In this document: piece by piece, positions 25,183-33,405 of the stretch
Position numbering within the stretch: the first letter of the stretch is position 1
Layout of the letters: each line of letters opens with the position of its first letter
Source: Alteromonadaceae bacterium UBA2620
GTDB taxonomy: Bacteria; Pseudomonadota; Gammaproteobacteria; Enterobacterales; Alteromonadaceae
NCBI GenBank assembly: GCA_002339125.1
Contig: DDJQ01000143.1
Location: 547 to 63,440, forward strand
DNA length: 62,894 bases
Direction of reading: 5' to 3'
The notes under the pieces: model-generated
The model's input: only the letters and a program-made list of their open reading frames with translations
The model's database searches: none
Told to the model about the DNA's origin: nothing
Translations under genes and position numbers: made by a program

Positions 25183-25785
25183 TTAATCCTCTTTGGTCAG
25201 GTAATGAATGCTTTGCAGCAGCAGGCGACTGCCCTCTGCCGTTAGAATGGACTCCGGATGAAACTGGAATCCAAGCATTTTATCGTCAGACTGATAGACC
25301 GCCATAACCGTAGTACCGACTTTGGCCAGTGGAGTTAAGCCATCAGGCAGCTCCAGCGCCATCAGCGAGTGGTAGCGGGCGACATGAAGCGGCTGCGGCA
25401 TACCCGCAAACATGGCCTCTCCGGTATGGGTAATGGCCGATGACTTACCGTGCATAACATCTTCAGCGCGGCCAACGGTGCCGCCATAATGGGCGACTAT
25501 GGCCTGATGGCCAAGACAAATCCCGAGTACCGGAAAATGGCCCTGGACCATGCTTAACAACTCTGGCATACAACCGGCTTCATGCGGTGCACCAGGCCCC
25601 GGGGATAATAGCAATAAAACCGGCCCGCTTTCAGCCTGTAATTGCATTTTTTCGAATAGCATTCTGGCGTCAACATTATTGCGGTACACCACAATATTCA
25701 ATTCCATGGTACGTAGTTCATCTACCAGGTTGTAGGTAAAAGAGTCGACGTTATCTAGAAGAAAAACGGTGATAGGCTGGCTCAT
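25183..25785 (-). CDS. trpG: Anthranilate synthase component II (glutamine amidotransferase)
   Basis: 200 residues. Class I amidotransferase triad: Cys in VLGICLGHQAI, His and Glu in FQFHPESILT. The oxyanion loop LLLSPGPGAPHEAG is intact. It supplies ammonia to TrpE. The start shares a base with the trpE stop (TAATG), so the two subunits are translationally coupled, as expected for a heteromeric enzyme. Confidence 0.95.
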   Translation of the reverse strand: MSQPITVFLLDNVDSFTYNLVDELRTMELNIVVYRNNVDARMLFEKMQLQAESGPVLLLLSPGPGAPHEAGCMPELLSMVQGHFPVLGICLGHQAIVAHYGGTVGRAEDVMHGKSSAITHTGEAMFAGMPQPLHVARYHSLMALELPDGLTPLAKVGTTVMAVYQSDDKMLGFQFHPESILTAEGSRLLLQSIHYLTKED

Positions 25786-27380
25786 TATACTTCTCCCTGA
25801 ACGCTGACTGAGGATTTCACCGCATTGATGACGGCCTGTGCCTTGTTACGGGTTTCCTCTGCTTCTGCCTGTGGGTCGGAATCATACACAACGCCAGCCC
25901 CAGCCTGTATGTAAGCCCGGCCGTTTTTAACAAATGCTGAGCGGATAACAATACAGGTATCCATATCGCCATCGTTATTCAGGTAGCCCACGGCGCCACC
26001 GTAGCTGCCGCGACGTTTGTGCTCGACCTTGCGAATTAACGAAGCCGCACTCACTTTAGGCGCGCCCACCAGGGTGCCCATGTTCATGCAGGCCTGATAA
26101 GCATGCAACGCATCCAGATCGTGGCGTAACTGGCCGACCACGCGTGAAACCAGGTGCATTACGTGGGAATAGCGGTCTACTTTAAGTAAATCTTTTACAT
26201 AACGGGTGCCAGGCTCAGACACCTTGGCTACATCATTACGGGCCAGGTCTACCAGCATCAGGTGTTCGGCTTTTTCTTTCTGATCTTCGCGCAGGTTAAG
26301 CTCAATGCGGCTATCCATATCGTGGTCTATCTCGCCATTAGCACGCTTGCCGCGGGGGCGGGTGCCGGCAATAGGATAGATTTCCACTACATTGCTTTGG
26401 GCTGTGTATTTAAGGGCTGACTCCGGCGATGCACCAAAAATCGTAAACTCAGCATCCTGCATGTAAAACATATAAGGGCTGGGGTTTTGTTTTTTCAGAG
26501 CGGCGTAGGCGGTAAGTGGTGCGGGGCAGGGCAGAGAAAACGTTCGGGACGGCACAACCTGAAAAATATCGCCGGCCAGAATATGTTCTTTTAAGGTCAG
26601 CACGTCGTTGCAGTACGCTTCGTCCGATTTATCCACTTGCAAGGACGTGGGTTCAGTAACGGCAACCGGTGATAAATCATGTGGCGCCAGACTTTGTAAC
26701 TCGGCGCACAGTGCCTCTAGGCGTTGAGCAATAGCGAAATAACTGGTGGCCACTTCACTGCCGCTGAACACGCTGCCAAGCAGCCTTGCCTGGCGGGTCT
26801 GGTGGTCAAAAGTGATCAGAGTTTCTGCCAGATAAAACACATAGTCGGCGCAGTCATTATCACCTTCCTCTACCTCCGGCAGGTCTTCGAAGGTCGCCAG
26901 CAAATCATAGGCAAATACCCCACCTAAGAATACAGCATGCTGGTGGTCACGCAGCGGCGTGATTTGCTTAACCACCATCCGCAATACATCGAACACGCTG
27001 GTGGATTTTAAGCGGCTGTCTTCGTCGAGGTTGGCCGTTTGGGAATGGCACTGCAGGGTAATTTCAGTCTCGCTGACAATCTGGCATTTTAAGTCGGCCG
27101 GACAGTTTTCCATAAACAGCGGTAACAGTCCTTTACCGTTGGCGCTCAGCGCTTGAATAGCGACCTCCTGCCCACGGCATTCAAATCGCAGAGCGCCATC
27201 CACCATCAGCAGACTTTGCAGGTTATCCTTACTGTCTATCTCGGCTGATTCGAGTAGTAATGCATGGGGCTTTTCGCCACACAGCTGGGCAAATGCCGCT
27301 AAGGGATCATTGACGTAGGTTGCTGTTCTCTCAATGGTTTCCACTTTTCCCGGGACCATGCCTAATTCGGCCAAACTCAT
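25785..27380 (-). CDS. trpE: Anthranilate synthase component I
   Basis: Converts chorismate and ammonia to anthranilate. I start at the ATG at 27380, preceded by CCGGAG, giving 531 residues; the frame is open upstream but that part belongs to the leader/attenuator. The feedback-binding motif LLES is present (HALLLESAEI, about residue 45), so Trp inhibition is expected. The chorismate-binding half shows GDIFQVVPSRTF, PIAGTRPRGK, and GTLVGAPKVSAASLIR...GSYGGAVGYL...GAGVVYDSDP. First structural gene of the operon. Confidence 0.96.
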   Translation of the reverse strand: MSLAELGMVPGKVETIERTATYVNDPLAAFAQLCGEKPHALLLESAEIDSKDNLQSLLMVDGALRFECRGQEVAIQALSANGKGLLPLFMENCPADLKCQIVSETEITLQCHSQTANLDEDSRLKSTSVFDVLRMVVKQITPLRDHQHAVFLGGVFAYDLLATFEDLPEVEEGDNDCADYVFYLAETLITFDHQTRQARLLGSVFSGSEVATSYFAIAQRLEALCAELQSLAPHDLSPVAVTEPTSLQVDKSDEAYCNDVLTLKEHILAGDIFQVVPSRTFSLPCPAPLTAYAALKKQNPSPYMFYMQDAEFTIFGASPESALKYTAQSNVVEIYPIAGTRPRGKRANGEIDHDMDSRIELNLREDQKEKAEHLMLVDLARNDVAKVSEPGTRYVKDLLKVDRYSHVMHLVSRVVGQLRHDLDALHAYQACMNMGTLVGAPKVSAASLIRKVEHKRRGSYGGAVGYLNNDGDMDTCIVIRSAFVKNGRAYIQAGAGVVYDSDPQAEAEETRNKAQAVINAVKSSVSVQGEV

Positions 27381-27402
27381 CTTTTTTCTCCGGTTAAAAA
27401 TT

Positions 27403-27430
27403 AAAAAAAAGGCCCGTAACATTACGGGCC
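27403..27430 (-). terminator. trp attenuator terminator
   Basis: Read on the minus strand, GGCCCGTAA-TG-TTACGGGCC is followed by eight T residues, a textbook intrinsic terminator between trpL and trpE. The stretch TAACGGGC at the trpL stop (27465-27472) can pair with GCCCGT of the terminator's first strand, giving the alternative antiterminator. Ribosome stalling at the Trp codons would favour that form. Confidence 0.88.
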
Positions 27431-27469
27431 TTTTTCGTTTGTTCTGCGCACTAACGCTCACACCGCCCG

Positions 27470-27535
27470 TTATCGAAGGGAGTGCCACCACCAGATAGTT
27501 GCCATTACGGCGCTGTGTTGTGGTTGTTTAAGCAT
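27470..27535 (-). CDS. trpL: trp operon leader peptide
   Basis: A 21-residue ORF with three consecutive Trp codons (TIWWWHSLR at its end), preceded by CAGGAAAC as ribosome site and followed by the attenuator hairpin. Its only role is to sense charged tRNA-Trp: a ribosome that stalls on the Trp codons lets the antiterminator form and trpEGDCBA is transcribed. The terminator T run ends 22 bases before the trpE start. Confidence 0.93.
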   Translation of the reverse strand: MLKQPQHSAVMATIWWWHSLR

Positions 27536-27604
27536 TAGTTTCCTGTCTCGTTGTTTTAATTTGATATCTTCGATAGGCATCGAAGCATTCAATCCGTATA
27601 CTGT

Positions 27605-27638
27605 GCTATAGAAGAAAACAAAAACCTATTTGTGTCAA
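27605..27638 (-). promoter_or_regulatory. Candidate trp operon promoter
   Basis: A perfect -35 hexamer TTGACA reads on the minus strand at 27638-27633. No ideal -10 stands at 17 bases: TTCTAT occurs at 19 bases and TATAGC at 22. It lies 70-100 bases before trpL, a reasonable distance. No convincing TrpR operator (CTAG-centred palindrome) is visible, so control may rest mainly on attenuation. Confidence 0.4.
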
Positions 27639-27656
27639 CCATAAATTTGAAATTAC

Positions 27657-28523
27657 ATGAAAATTGACTTGCACAGTCACACCACTTTCTCGGATGGCCG
27701 CTTAACGCCAGCCGAACTTATTCAACGTGCGCAAACGATGCAGGTTGATGTATTGGCTATTACCGATCACGACAGTACTTATGGCCTGGCGGGTGCCCAC
27801 GCTGCGGCTCAGGAGCATTACCCGGCACTGAGGATTATTGACGGCGTTGAAATCTCCACGCGCTGGCACAGTTTCGAAATCCATATTGTCGGTTTAAATA
27901 TCGATACCGGACACCCGGCACTGCAGGCGTTTTTGGCAGACCAACAGCGAAAACGTGAAGAACGTGCGGCTAAAATTGCCGATAAGCTGGCAAAATGCGG
28001 TTTTGAAGGCACGCTGGAACGAGCGCGCCGTTATGCCGGAGTAGGCCAAATCACCCGGGCGCACTTTGCCCGTGTGCTGGTGGATAATTTCCAGGTCGCG
28101 ACCTTAGAGAAAGCCTTTAAATTATACCTGGGTAAAGGAAAGCGTGCGGCGGTGAAGGCCGAGTGGCCGGATATCGCTGCGGCGGTAAAGGTCATTCAGC
28201 AGGCGGGAGGCCGGGCGGTACTGGCACATCCCATTCATTACGATATGACCACTAAATGGCTGCGTCGGCTAATCGCAGAGTTTGCTGAGGCGGGTGGTGA
28301 TGCGGCAGAAGTGGTGTTTCCCGGTATGAGTGCCGAGAAGCAAGCCTTGTTGCACTCTATCGTGGCTGAATATGAACTACTGGCTTCGGCCGGCTCTGAT
28401 TTTCATTTCCCCGGACGCTGGACTGAGCTGGGGCGTTGTCAGTTAAAGTCAGACACACTCACGCCGGTTTGGCATGACTGGAATTTAGCTGTGAGTCAAT
28501 CCTCACTAAAGGACCCTGTATGA
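27657..28523 (+). CDS. rnm: 5'-3' exoribonuclease RNase AM / YciV (PHP domain)
   Basis: 288-residue PHP phosphoesterase. Metal motifs: HSHTTFSDG at the N terminus, ITDHDST near 38, GVEIST near 65, LAHPIHY near 190 and SAGSDFH near 248. In E. coli this enzyme trims 5' ends of 5S, 16S and 23S rRNA and degrades short RNA from the 5' end. It diverges from the trp operon and overlaps yciO by ATGA, starting a run of five co-directional genes. Confidence 0.92.
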   Translation: MKIDLHSHTTFSDGRLTPAELIQRAQTMQVDVLAITDHDSTYGLAGAHAAAQEHYPALRIIDGVEISTRWHSFEIHIVGLNIDTGHPALQAFLADQQRKREERAAKIADKLAKCGFEGTLERARRYAGVGQITRAHFARVLVDNFQVATLEKAFKLYLGKGKRAAVKAEWPDIAAAVKVIQQAGGRAVLAHPIHYDMTTKWLRRLIAEFAEAGGDAAEVVFPGMSAEKQALLHSIVAEYELLASAGSDFHFPGRWTELGRCQLKSDTLTPVWHDWNLAVSQSSLKDPV

Positions 28524-29140
28524 GTCAGTTTTTTTACGTACACCCTGATAATCCGCAGTCACGCTTGATCAAACAGGCCGCTGAGCTCATTCGCCAGGGT
28601 GAGGTGGTGGTTTATCCCACCGACTCCGGTTATGCCATTGGCTGTCAGATGGACGACAAACGTGCGCTGGATCAGCTTTGTCGCATCCGGCAGATAGCGA
28701 ATGAACATAATTTTTCACTGATGTGCCGGGACATGTCTGAGCTTTCGGTGTACGCCAAGGTAGATAATGTTGCCTTTCGGATGCTAAAAAATAACACACC
28801 GGGGCCTTACACCTTTGTGTTGAAAGCAACCCGCGAAGTGCCTAAGAGGTTACAGAATCCTAAGCGCCGTACTATCGGGATCCGGGTGCCGGACAACATT
28901 ATTGCGCTGGCGTTGCTTGAAGAGCTTAATGAACCGCTCATGTCCACCTCGTTAATTCTGCCCGGGCAATCACTGGCAGAGTCAGATCCTGACGAAATCC
29001 GCGATAAGCTGGAAAAACAGGTAGGCCTGATTATTCATGGCGGCTATCTGGGCGAACAGCCCACTACAGTGATTGACCTGAGCGAAGGTGAACCTGTGGT
29101 AGTACGTGAAGGCAGCGGCGATGTGACGCCGTTTTTATAA
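28520..29140 (+). CDS. yciO: YciO / TsaC-like L-threonylcarbamoyladenylate synthase family protein
   Basis: 206 residues of the Sua5/YciO/YrdC fold: VVYPTDSGYAIGC near 31, the basic ATP/RNA groove and RLQNPKRRTIGIRVPDN, then MSTSLILPG. It lacks the Sua5 C-terminal extension. YciO is the paralog of TsaC; whether it makes threonylcarbamoyl-AMP at useful rate in vivo is uncertain. Co-translated with rnm and followed by scpA after 20 bases. Confidence 0.9.
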   Translation: MSQFFYVHPDNPQSRLIKQAAELIRQGEVVVYPTDSGYAIGCQMDDKRALDQLCRIRQIANEHNFSLMCRDMSELSVYAKVDNVAFRMLKNNTPGPYTFVLKATREVPKRLQNPKRRTIGIRVPDNIIALALLEELNEPLMSTSLILPGQSLAESDPDEIRDKLEKQVGLIIHGGYLGEQPTTVIDLSEGEPVVVREGSGDVTPFL

Positions 29141-29160
29141 CACGGTAAATCAGACCTGAT

Positions 29161-29997
29161 ATGAGCAATAGCGACGAGCCAGCCTCAACCCTCGCCACAC
29201 CAGTGCAGCAGCCGCTCCCACTGGCCTTTGTGAACGGCGAGGCGGTGATTGAAAAACCGGAAGATTTATATATTCCCCCGGAAGCGTTGGAGGTGATCCT
29301 GGAGTCTTTTGAGGGCCCGCTGGACCTGTTGCTGTATTTAATCCGCAAACAGAAATTTGATATTACCACTATGCCAGTGGCGGAAATTACCCGCCAGTAC
29401 ATGGAATATGTAGAGGTCATGCAAACCCTCAAGCTCGAACTCGCGGCCGAATATCTGTTGATGGCTGCCATTCTGGCTGAGATCAAATCTCGGTTATTAT
29501 TGCCAAGTCGCAGTGATGAAGAAGACGATGAGGAAGACCCGAGAGCGGCACTGATCAGACGTTTGCAGGAATATGAACTCATAAAGCAAGCGGCGGAAGA
29601 CCTCGACCTGCAGCCGCGTATGGAGCGCGATCTGTTCAGCGTAAGCGTGGAGCCATCCGCCGATATCCAGCCAGTGATAATTCAGCCGGACGTGTCGTTA
29701 CAGGAACTGGTACTGGCCTTTTCGGCTGCCATGCAGCGTGCTGCCGCATTTGAGCATCACCACATCGCACCGGAAGCCCTCAGTACCCGGGAGCGTATGA
29801 GTAAAATTTTGCAGTTACTTAACGCCGAAGAGTATACCCCGATGGAAGCACTGTTTACCGCAGAAGAGGGCCGGGCCGGCGCGGTGGTAACCTTTCTGGC
29901 CATTTTAGAACTGGTTAAAGGGCAGAGTGTTAATCTGGTACAGGCCGGGCCGTTTGCCCGCATTCATGTGAAGTTAGGTAGTTTTGAAGCACCATGA
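29161..29997 (+). CDS. scpA: Segregation and condensation protein A
   Basis: 278 residues. Kleisin-family subunit of the Smc-ScpAB condensin. The N-terminal FEGPLDLLLYLIRKQKFDIT and the AEYLLMAAILAEIKSRLLLP helix are diagnostic; the acidic linker EEDDEEDPR and the C-terminal winged helix (VTFLAILELVKGQ) are present. An N-terminal extension of about 40 residues precedes the core. The gene overlaps scpB by ATGA. The presence of ScpA with ScpB in a gammaproteobacterium suggests a Smc- or MukB-like partner elsewhere in the genome. Confidence 0.93.
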   Translation: MSNSDEPASTLATPVQQPLPLAFVNGEAVIEKPEDLYIPPEALEVILESFEGPLDLLLYLIRKQKFDITTMPVAEITRQYMEYVEVMQTLKLELAAEYLLMAAILAEIKSRLLLPSRSDEEDDEEDPRAALIRRLQEYELIKQAAEDLDLQPRMERDLFSVSVEPSADIQPVIIQPDVSLQELVLAFSAAMQRAAAFEHHHIAPEALSTRERMSKILQLLNAEEYTPMEALFTAEEGRAGAVVTFLAILELVKGQSVNLVQAGPFARIHVKLGSFEAP

Positions 29998-30623
29998 AAA
30001 AAATCAACAGTGAGCAGCTTAAACAGCTTATCGAGGCAACTATCTTTGTCTCGGATCAACCGGTTTCCGTGGATAAATTAAAAAATACTGTACTGGCCGA
30101 TTTCACCGTCAGTGATAAAGCGATACAATCAGCACTGAGCGCCCTGCAGCTTGATTATCGCCCGCGCGGTATTCAGCTGGTTGAGGTGGCCAGTGGTTAC
30201 CGGTTTCAGTCACTGGATAGCCTTAGCCCCTGGCTGAGTCGTCTGTGGCAGGAAACCAGTCCCAAATATTCCCGGGCGATGTTAGAAACGCTTGCACTGA
30301 TTGCCTATCGACAACCCATAACCCGGGGAGAGATAGAGCAGGTGCGTGGTGTGGCGGTTAGCAGCAACATTATTAAAACACTGACTGAACGTGAGTGGAT
30401 AAAAGTGATTGGCCATAAGGAAGTACCCGGTCGGCCGGCGCTGTATGCTACTACTAAACAATTTTTAGATTATTTTTCGCTGAAGTCACTCAGTGACTTA
30501 CCTAATGCCGAGGATTTTATGGCCTCGCTTGATGCGACACAAAACGTAACTCACGTGTTGCATGATGAGCAGGCTTCCCAGGCACAAGGTGATAGCGACA
30601 ACCAAAAAGAGTCAATACACTAA
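29994..30623 (+). CDS. scpB: Segregation and condensation protein B
   Basis: 209 residues with two winged-helix domains: LKQLIEATIFVSDQPVSVDKLK at the start and RAMLETLALIAYRQPITRGEIEQVRGVAVSSNIIKTL in the second, followed by GRPALYATTKQFLDYFSLKSLSDLP. It dimerises and binds ScpA to regulate condensin. The tail after 180 is polar and poorly conserved. It overlaps scpA by ATGA and shares a base with the rluB start (TAATG). Confidence 0.93.
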   Translation: MKKINSEQLKQLIEATIFVSDQPVSVDKLKNTVLADFTVSDKAIQSALSALQLDYRPRGIQLVEVASGYRFQSLDSLSPWLSRLWQETSPKYSRAMLETLALIAYRQPITRGEIEQVRGVAVSSNIIKTLTEREWIKVIGHKEVPGRPALYATTKQFLDYFSLKSLSDLPNAEDFMASLDATQNVTHVLHDEQASQAQGDSDNQKESIH

Positions 30624-31492
30624 TGACAGAGAAATTACAGAAGGTACTTGCCAACCATGGCATTGGCTCGCGCCGTGAAATGGAACGCTGGATTGAGCAG
30701 GGCCGTATATCGGTGGATGGCACCGTGGCAAAACTGGGCGACCGGGTTGATGCAACAGCGCAAATTCGCGTCGACGGCCACATTTTATCGCGCAGTAATG
30801 AAGAGCCGGTATGCCGGGTACTGATGTATAACAAGCCGGAAGGCGAGTTATGCACCCGAATTGATCCTGAAGGCCGCAATACCGTATTTGACCGCCTGCC
30901 GGCAATCAGTCAGGGACGCTGGATAGCCGTAGGTCGACTGGATATTAACACCAGCGGCTTATTATTGTTTACAAATGATGGTGAGATGGCCAACCGCCTG
31001 ATGCACCCCCGTTGCAAGATTGAACGTGAATATGCCGTGCGTATCTTCGGTGAAGTACCGCCAAAAGCTTTGCAGGTGCTGAAAAAAGGCGTGAAGCTTG
31101 AGGATGGTATGGCTAAGTTTAATACCATTAAACCTCGCCCGGCTACCGATGAAGAGAGCATGAACAACTGGTTTAACGTTACCCTCGAAGAGGGCCGTAA
31201 CCGGGAGGTTCGTCGTTTATGGGAGTCTCAGGATTGTCAGGTGAGCCGTTTGATCCGGGTTCGTTACGGACCGGTAGAACTGCAAAAGCGCCTACCGCAG
31301 GGCGCCTGGGTGGAATTGCCGTTGAGTGACGTGAATGCGTTACGCCATATGGTTCAGCTACCGGCTGAAAACGAAAGTATGGTTGATGAACGCCAGACTA
31401 AGCTTGACCATGCCCGTTTGAGTCGCATGCGTCGTTCAGTTAAGAAACACAAGATCCGTAAAGAGCGGGTTCACCAACGCCGTCAGTTTTAA
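30623..31492 (+). CDS. rluB: 23S rRNA pseudouridine(2605) synthase RluB
   Basis: 289 residues. An N-terminal S4 RNA-binding domain (EKLQKVLANHGIGSRREMERWIEQGRI) precedes the pseudouridine synthase domain with the catalytic Asp in VGRLDINTSGLLLFTNDG and the VTLEEGRNREVRRLWES segment. A basic tail (HARLSRMRRSVKKHKIRKERVHQ) probably contacts rRNA. The scpA-scpB-rluB order is common in gammaproteobacteria. Confidence 0.94.
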   Translation: MTEKLQKVLANHGIGSRREMERWIEQGRISVDGTVAKLGDRVDATAQIRVDGHILSRSNEEPVCRVLMYNKPEGELCTRIDPEGRNTVFDRLPAISQGRWIAVGRLDINTSGLLLFTNDGEMANRLMHPRCKIEREYAVRIFGEVPPKALQVLKKGVKLEDGMAKFNTIKPRPATDEESMNNWFNVTLEEGRNREVRRLWESQDCQVSRLIRVRYGPVELQKRLPQGAWVELPLSDVNALRHMVQLPAENESMVDERQTKLDHARLSRMRRSVKKHKIRKERVHQRRQF

Positions 31493-31502
31493 TCCTTAGG
31501 CT

Positions 31503-31540
31503 AGGCTAACCCTGTGTGCAACACATGTAGCGGTTAGCCT
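31503..31540. terminator. Palindrome between convergent rluB and peroxidase genes
   Basis: AGGCTAACC (31503-31511) pairs with GGTTAGCCT (31532-31540), and the loop itself can fold by TGTGT/ACACA. Position between convergent genes fits a shared terminator, although T runs are weak on both sides. Confidence 0.5.
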
Positions 31541-32025
31541 TATTGCGCCAGCAACTTTTCTATTTCCTGCTGAATTGATTCCGGACTGGTTTGGGGACCA
31601 AACCGGGTGATGGTGGCACGGTCTTTACTGATCAGGAACTTGGTAAAATTCCACTTGATAGCCTTGGTGCCAAACAGGCCTGGAGCCTGGGCTTTCAGGT
31701 ATTTATATAACGGACTGGCAGCAGAGCCATTCACCTCAATTTTCTTCATCACCGGAAAAGTGACGCTGTAATTGAGACTGCAAAAGGACTGAATGCTGGC
31801 ATCGTCGCCGGGCTCCTGCTGACCGAACTGATTGCAGGGAAAGCCAAGCACGACCAGCCCCTGATCTGCATATTTCTGATGTAACGCCTCCAGCCCTTCG
31901 TACTGAGGCGTAAAGCCGCATTTACTGGCTGTGTTGACGATTAGCAGTACTTTGTCGTCAAAGGTCTGCATGGCAATCTCGTCACCATGACTATTCTGAA
32001 CGGTTAAACCTGAGAATTTTTGCAT
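31540..32025 (-). CDS. Glutathione peroxidase family protein
   Basis: 161 residues of the thioredoxin-like GPx fold. Peroxidatic Cys (not selenocysteine) is in NTASKCGFTPQYEGL near residue 37; the resolving-side motif LGFPCNQFGQQEPG near 65 and the WNFTKFLISKDR segment with the catalytic Trp-Asn are present. Such Cys enzymes generally use thioredoxin and reduce lipid and alkyl hydroperoxides. It starts on the stop codon of the upstream lipoprotein gene (TAATG), so the two are made together. Confidence 0.92.
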   Translation of the reverse strand: MQKFSGLTVQNSHGDEIAMQTFDDKVLLIVNTASKCGFTPQYEGLEALHQKYADQGLVVLGFPCNQFGQQEPGDDASIQSFCSLNYSVTFPVMKKIEVNGSAASPLYKYLKAQAPGLFGTKAIKWNFTKFLISKDRATITRFGPQTSPESIQQEIEKLLAQ

Positions 32026-32696
32026 TACATTGCCGAGCTCTTGTAGCGGACTTTTGATGTCATCGTATCTGGAATTTCAAGCTTAACATCACGTTCTAAA
32101 ACAATCTCACCGTTTAACCGGACGGTATCAGTAATTGATAACGTTGGAGTTGAATGATTGTCATTATTTTCCGGATCGTCATAAATGATATCGCCTTCGA
32201 TAATACTATTGCCACTAATAGTGATATCGCCGTTAACCGTTTCGATGTTGTCTGTGAGAGTAAGGTCGGCGGCTTCAATGTCTCCGTTTACGGTAATCAG
32301 GCTGCCGTCAACTTTAGCACCGGAGCCGAGGATGATATCACCATTAACCGACTCGATACCGTCGCCTGAAACCAATTGCTTACCGGCTTCAATATCACCA
32401 TTCACCACGGTAATCCCGTCAATTTCACAAAAATCGCCAACGGTAACACCACCGTTAACGGTGGTTAGTTCATCCGCTTTAACATTATCGCTGAGGGTAA
32501 TGCCGCCGTTTACCGTAGTCAGCGAACCTACCTGTCGATTCTCCGATACACTGATGCTGCCGAACACCCGGTTTACGTTGCCATCATAGTCGGAAGAGTT
32601 GTGACCGCCGACATTGATAACACAACCAGAAAGCGCTGTACCAAACACAAAGCACAGGGGAGCCAGGCGGAGCGTGTTTATTAAACGATTTTTCAT
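32025..32696 (-). CDS. Beta-solenoid lipoprotein with VNGD repeats
   Basis: 223 residues with a lipoprotein signal (LSGC, Cys around residue 25). The mature part holds six units of 18-20 residues, each containing TVNGG or VNGD followed by I-x-hydrophobic strands (SLTTVNGGIT, LTTVNGGVT, ITVVNGDIE, IESVNGDII, ITVNGDIEA, IETVNGDIT), which indicates a right-handed beta helix like bactofilins or polymer-forming proteins. A C-terminal stretch of about 50 residues closes the solenoid. The role is unknown. Coupling to a peroxidase gene suggests an envelope or stress function, but that is a guess. Confidence 0.75.
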   Translation of the reverse strand: MKNRLINTLRLAPLCFVFGTALSGCVINVGGHNSSDYDGNVNRVFGSISVSENRQVGSLTTVNGGITLSDNVKADELTTVNGGVTVGDFCEIDGITVVNGDIEAGKQLVSGDGIESVNGDIILGSGAKVDGSLITVNGDIEAADLTLTDNIETVNGDITISGNSIIEGDIIYDDPENNDNHSTPTLSITDTVRLNGEIVLERDVKLEIPDTMTSKVRYKSSAM

Positions 32697-32848
32697 AATG
32701 CATTTGATCAGATTAAATTAAAGACCGGCCAACCTTAACATGGGGGCTGTAGAGGAAGAACTTTAAAATAATTTCAAAATATTTCTGACACGGTAATGGA
32801 GCAAGGGAGACAAAAGGAAGCGGAGTTTAATAAAATGAGGGGGGCTGT

Positions 32849-32880
32849 TGGCTTGCTCAGTCATTCAGGAGAGCAAGCCA
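32849..32880 (-). terminator. Stem-loop downstream of bamE
   Basis: TGGCTTGCTC (32849-32858) pairs with GAGCAAGCCA (32871-32880), a perfect 10-bp stem 13 bases beyond the bamE stop. No T run follows on the minus strand, so Rho-independent termination is doubtful, though it may protect the transcript end. Confidence 0.5.
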
Positions 32881-32892
32881 TACTGAATGGTG

Positions 32893-33249
32893 TTATTGCT
32901 CAAGCGGGGTATTGAAATCCTCAGACAGTTCAAAATCGCTGTCTACAGTCTCAACGCGGTCGTCATTAAAGGTAATAACCAGGCTTTTCTCGAAGTCTTC
33001 ACCGCGTTTTTCCATACCGCGCTTCATTTCATAGTAGTAATACCAGGTGTCTTTGTCGAAAGCGTCTTTGAGGATAGGGCGGCCCAGAACAAACTCAACC
33101 TGTTCTTTTGTCATTCCAATGCGCAGTTTTTTTACGTCCTGCTCGTCCAGGAAGTTACCTTGAGGAATATCTATCCGGTAAATCCAGTTAGAACATGCAG
33201 TTGATAAAAAAGTAAGTGAAAGCACAACAATCAGGTGAGACAGCTTCAT
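32893..33249 (-). CDS. bamE: Outer membrane assembly lipoprotein BamE
   Basis: 118 residues from the ATG at 33249; the open frame before it is non-coding in character. Lipoprotein signal MKLSHLIVVLSLTFLSTAC, then IPQGNFLDEQDVKKLRIGMTKEQVEFVLGRPILKDAFDKDTWYY, the BamE/SmpA core including the conserved GMTKEQV and LGxP. It belongs to the BAM complex that inserts beta-barrel proteins. It lies beside recN, as in E. coli. Confidence 0.93.
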   Translation of the reverse strand: MKLSHLIVVLSLTFLSTACSNWIYRIDIPQGNFLDEQDVKKLRIGMTKEQVEFVLGRPILKDAFDKDTWYYYYEMKRGMEKRGEDFEKSLVITFNDDRVETVDSDFELSEDFNTPLEQ

Positions 33250-33405
33250 TAACAGATAAATCCAATTATTACAGTAAGTATTCGTTATTATTTGGTCTGC
33301 ATGCCAGGCTGTTAGGCGCGTTGGACAGTCATTGCAGACGCTATCGGTGCCGAGCATGCTAATCGCTCAACACCGGCACGTCAACTTTGACCAATGAATT
33401 GCAAT

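Noticed and set aside
27536..27656. TrpR operator in the trp promoter region
   Set aside because: No CTAG-centred palindrome found; only a TTGACA box is convincing.
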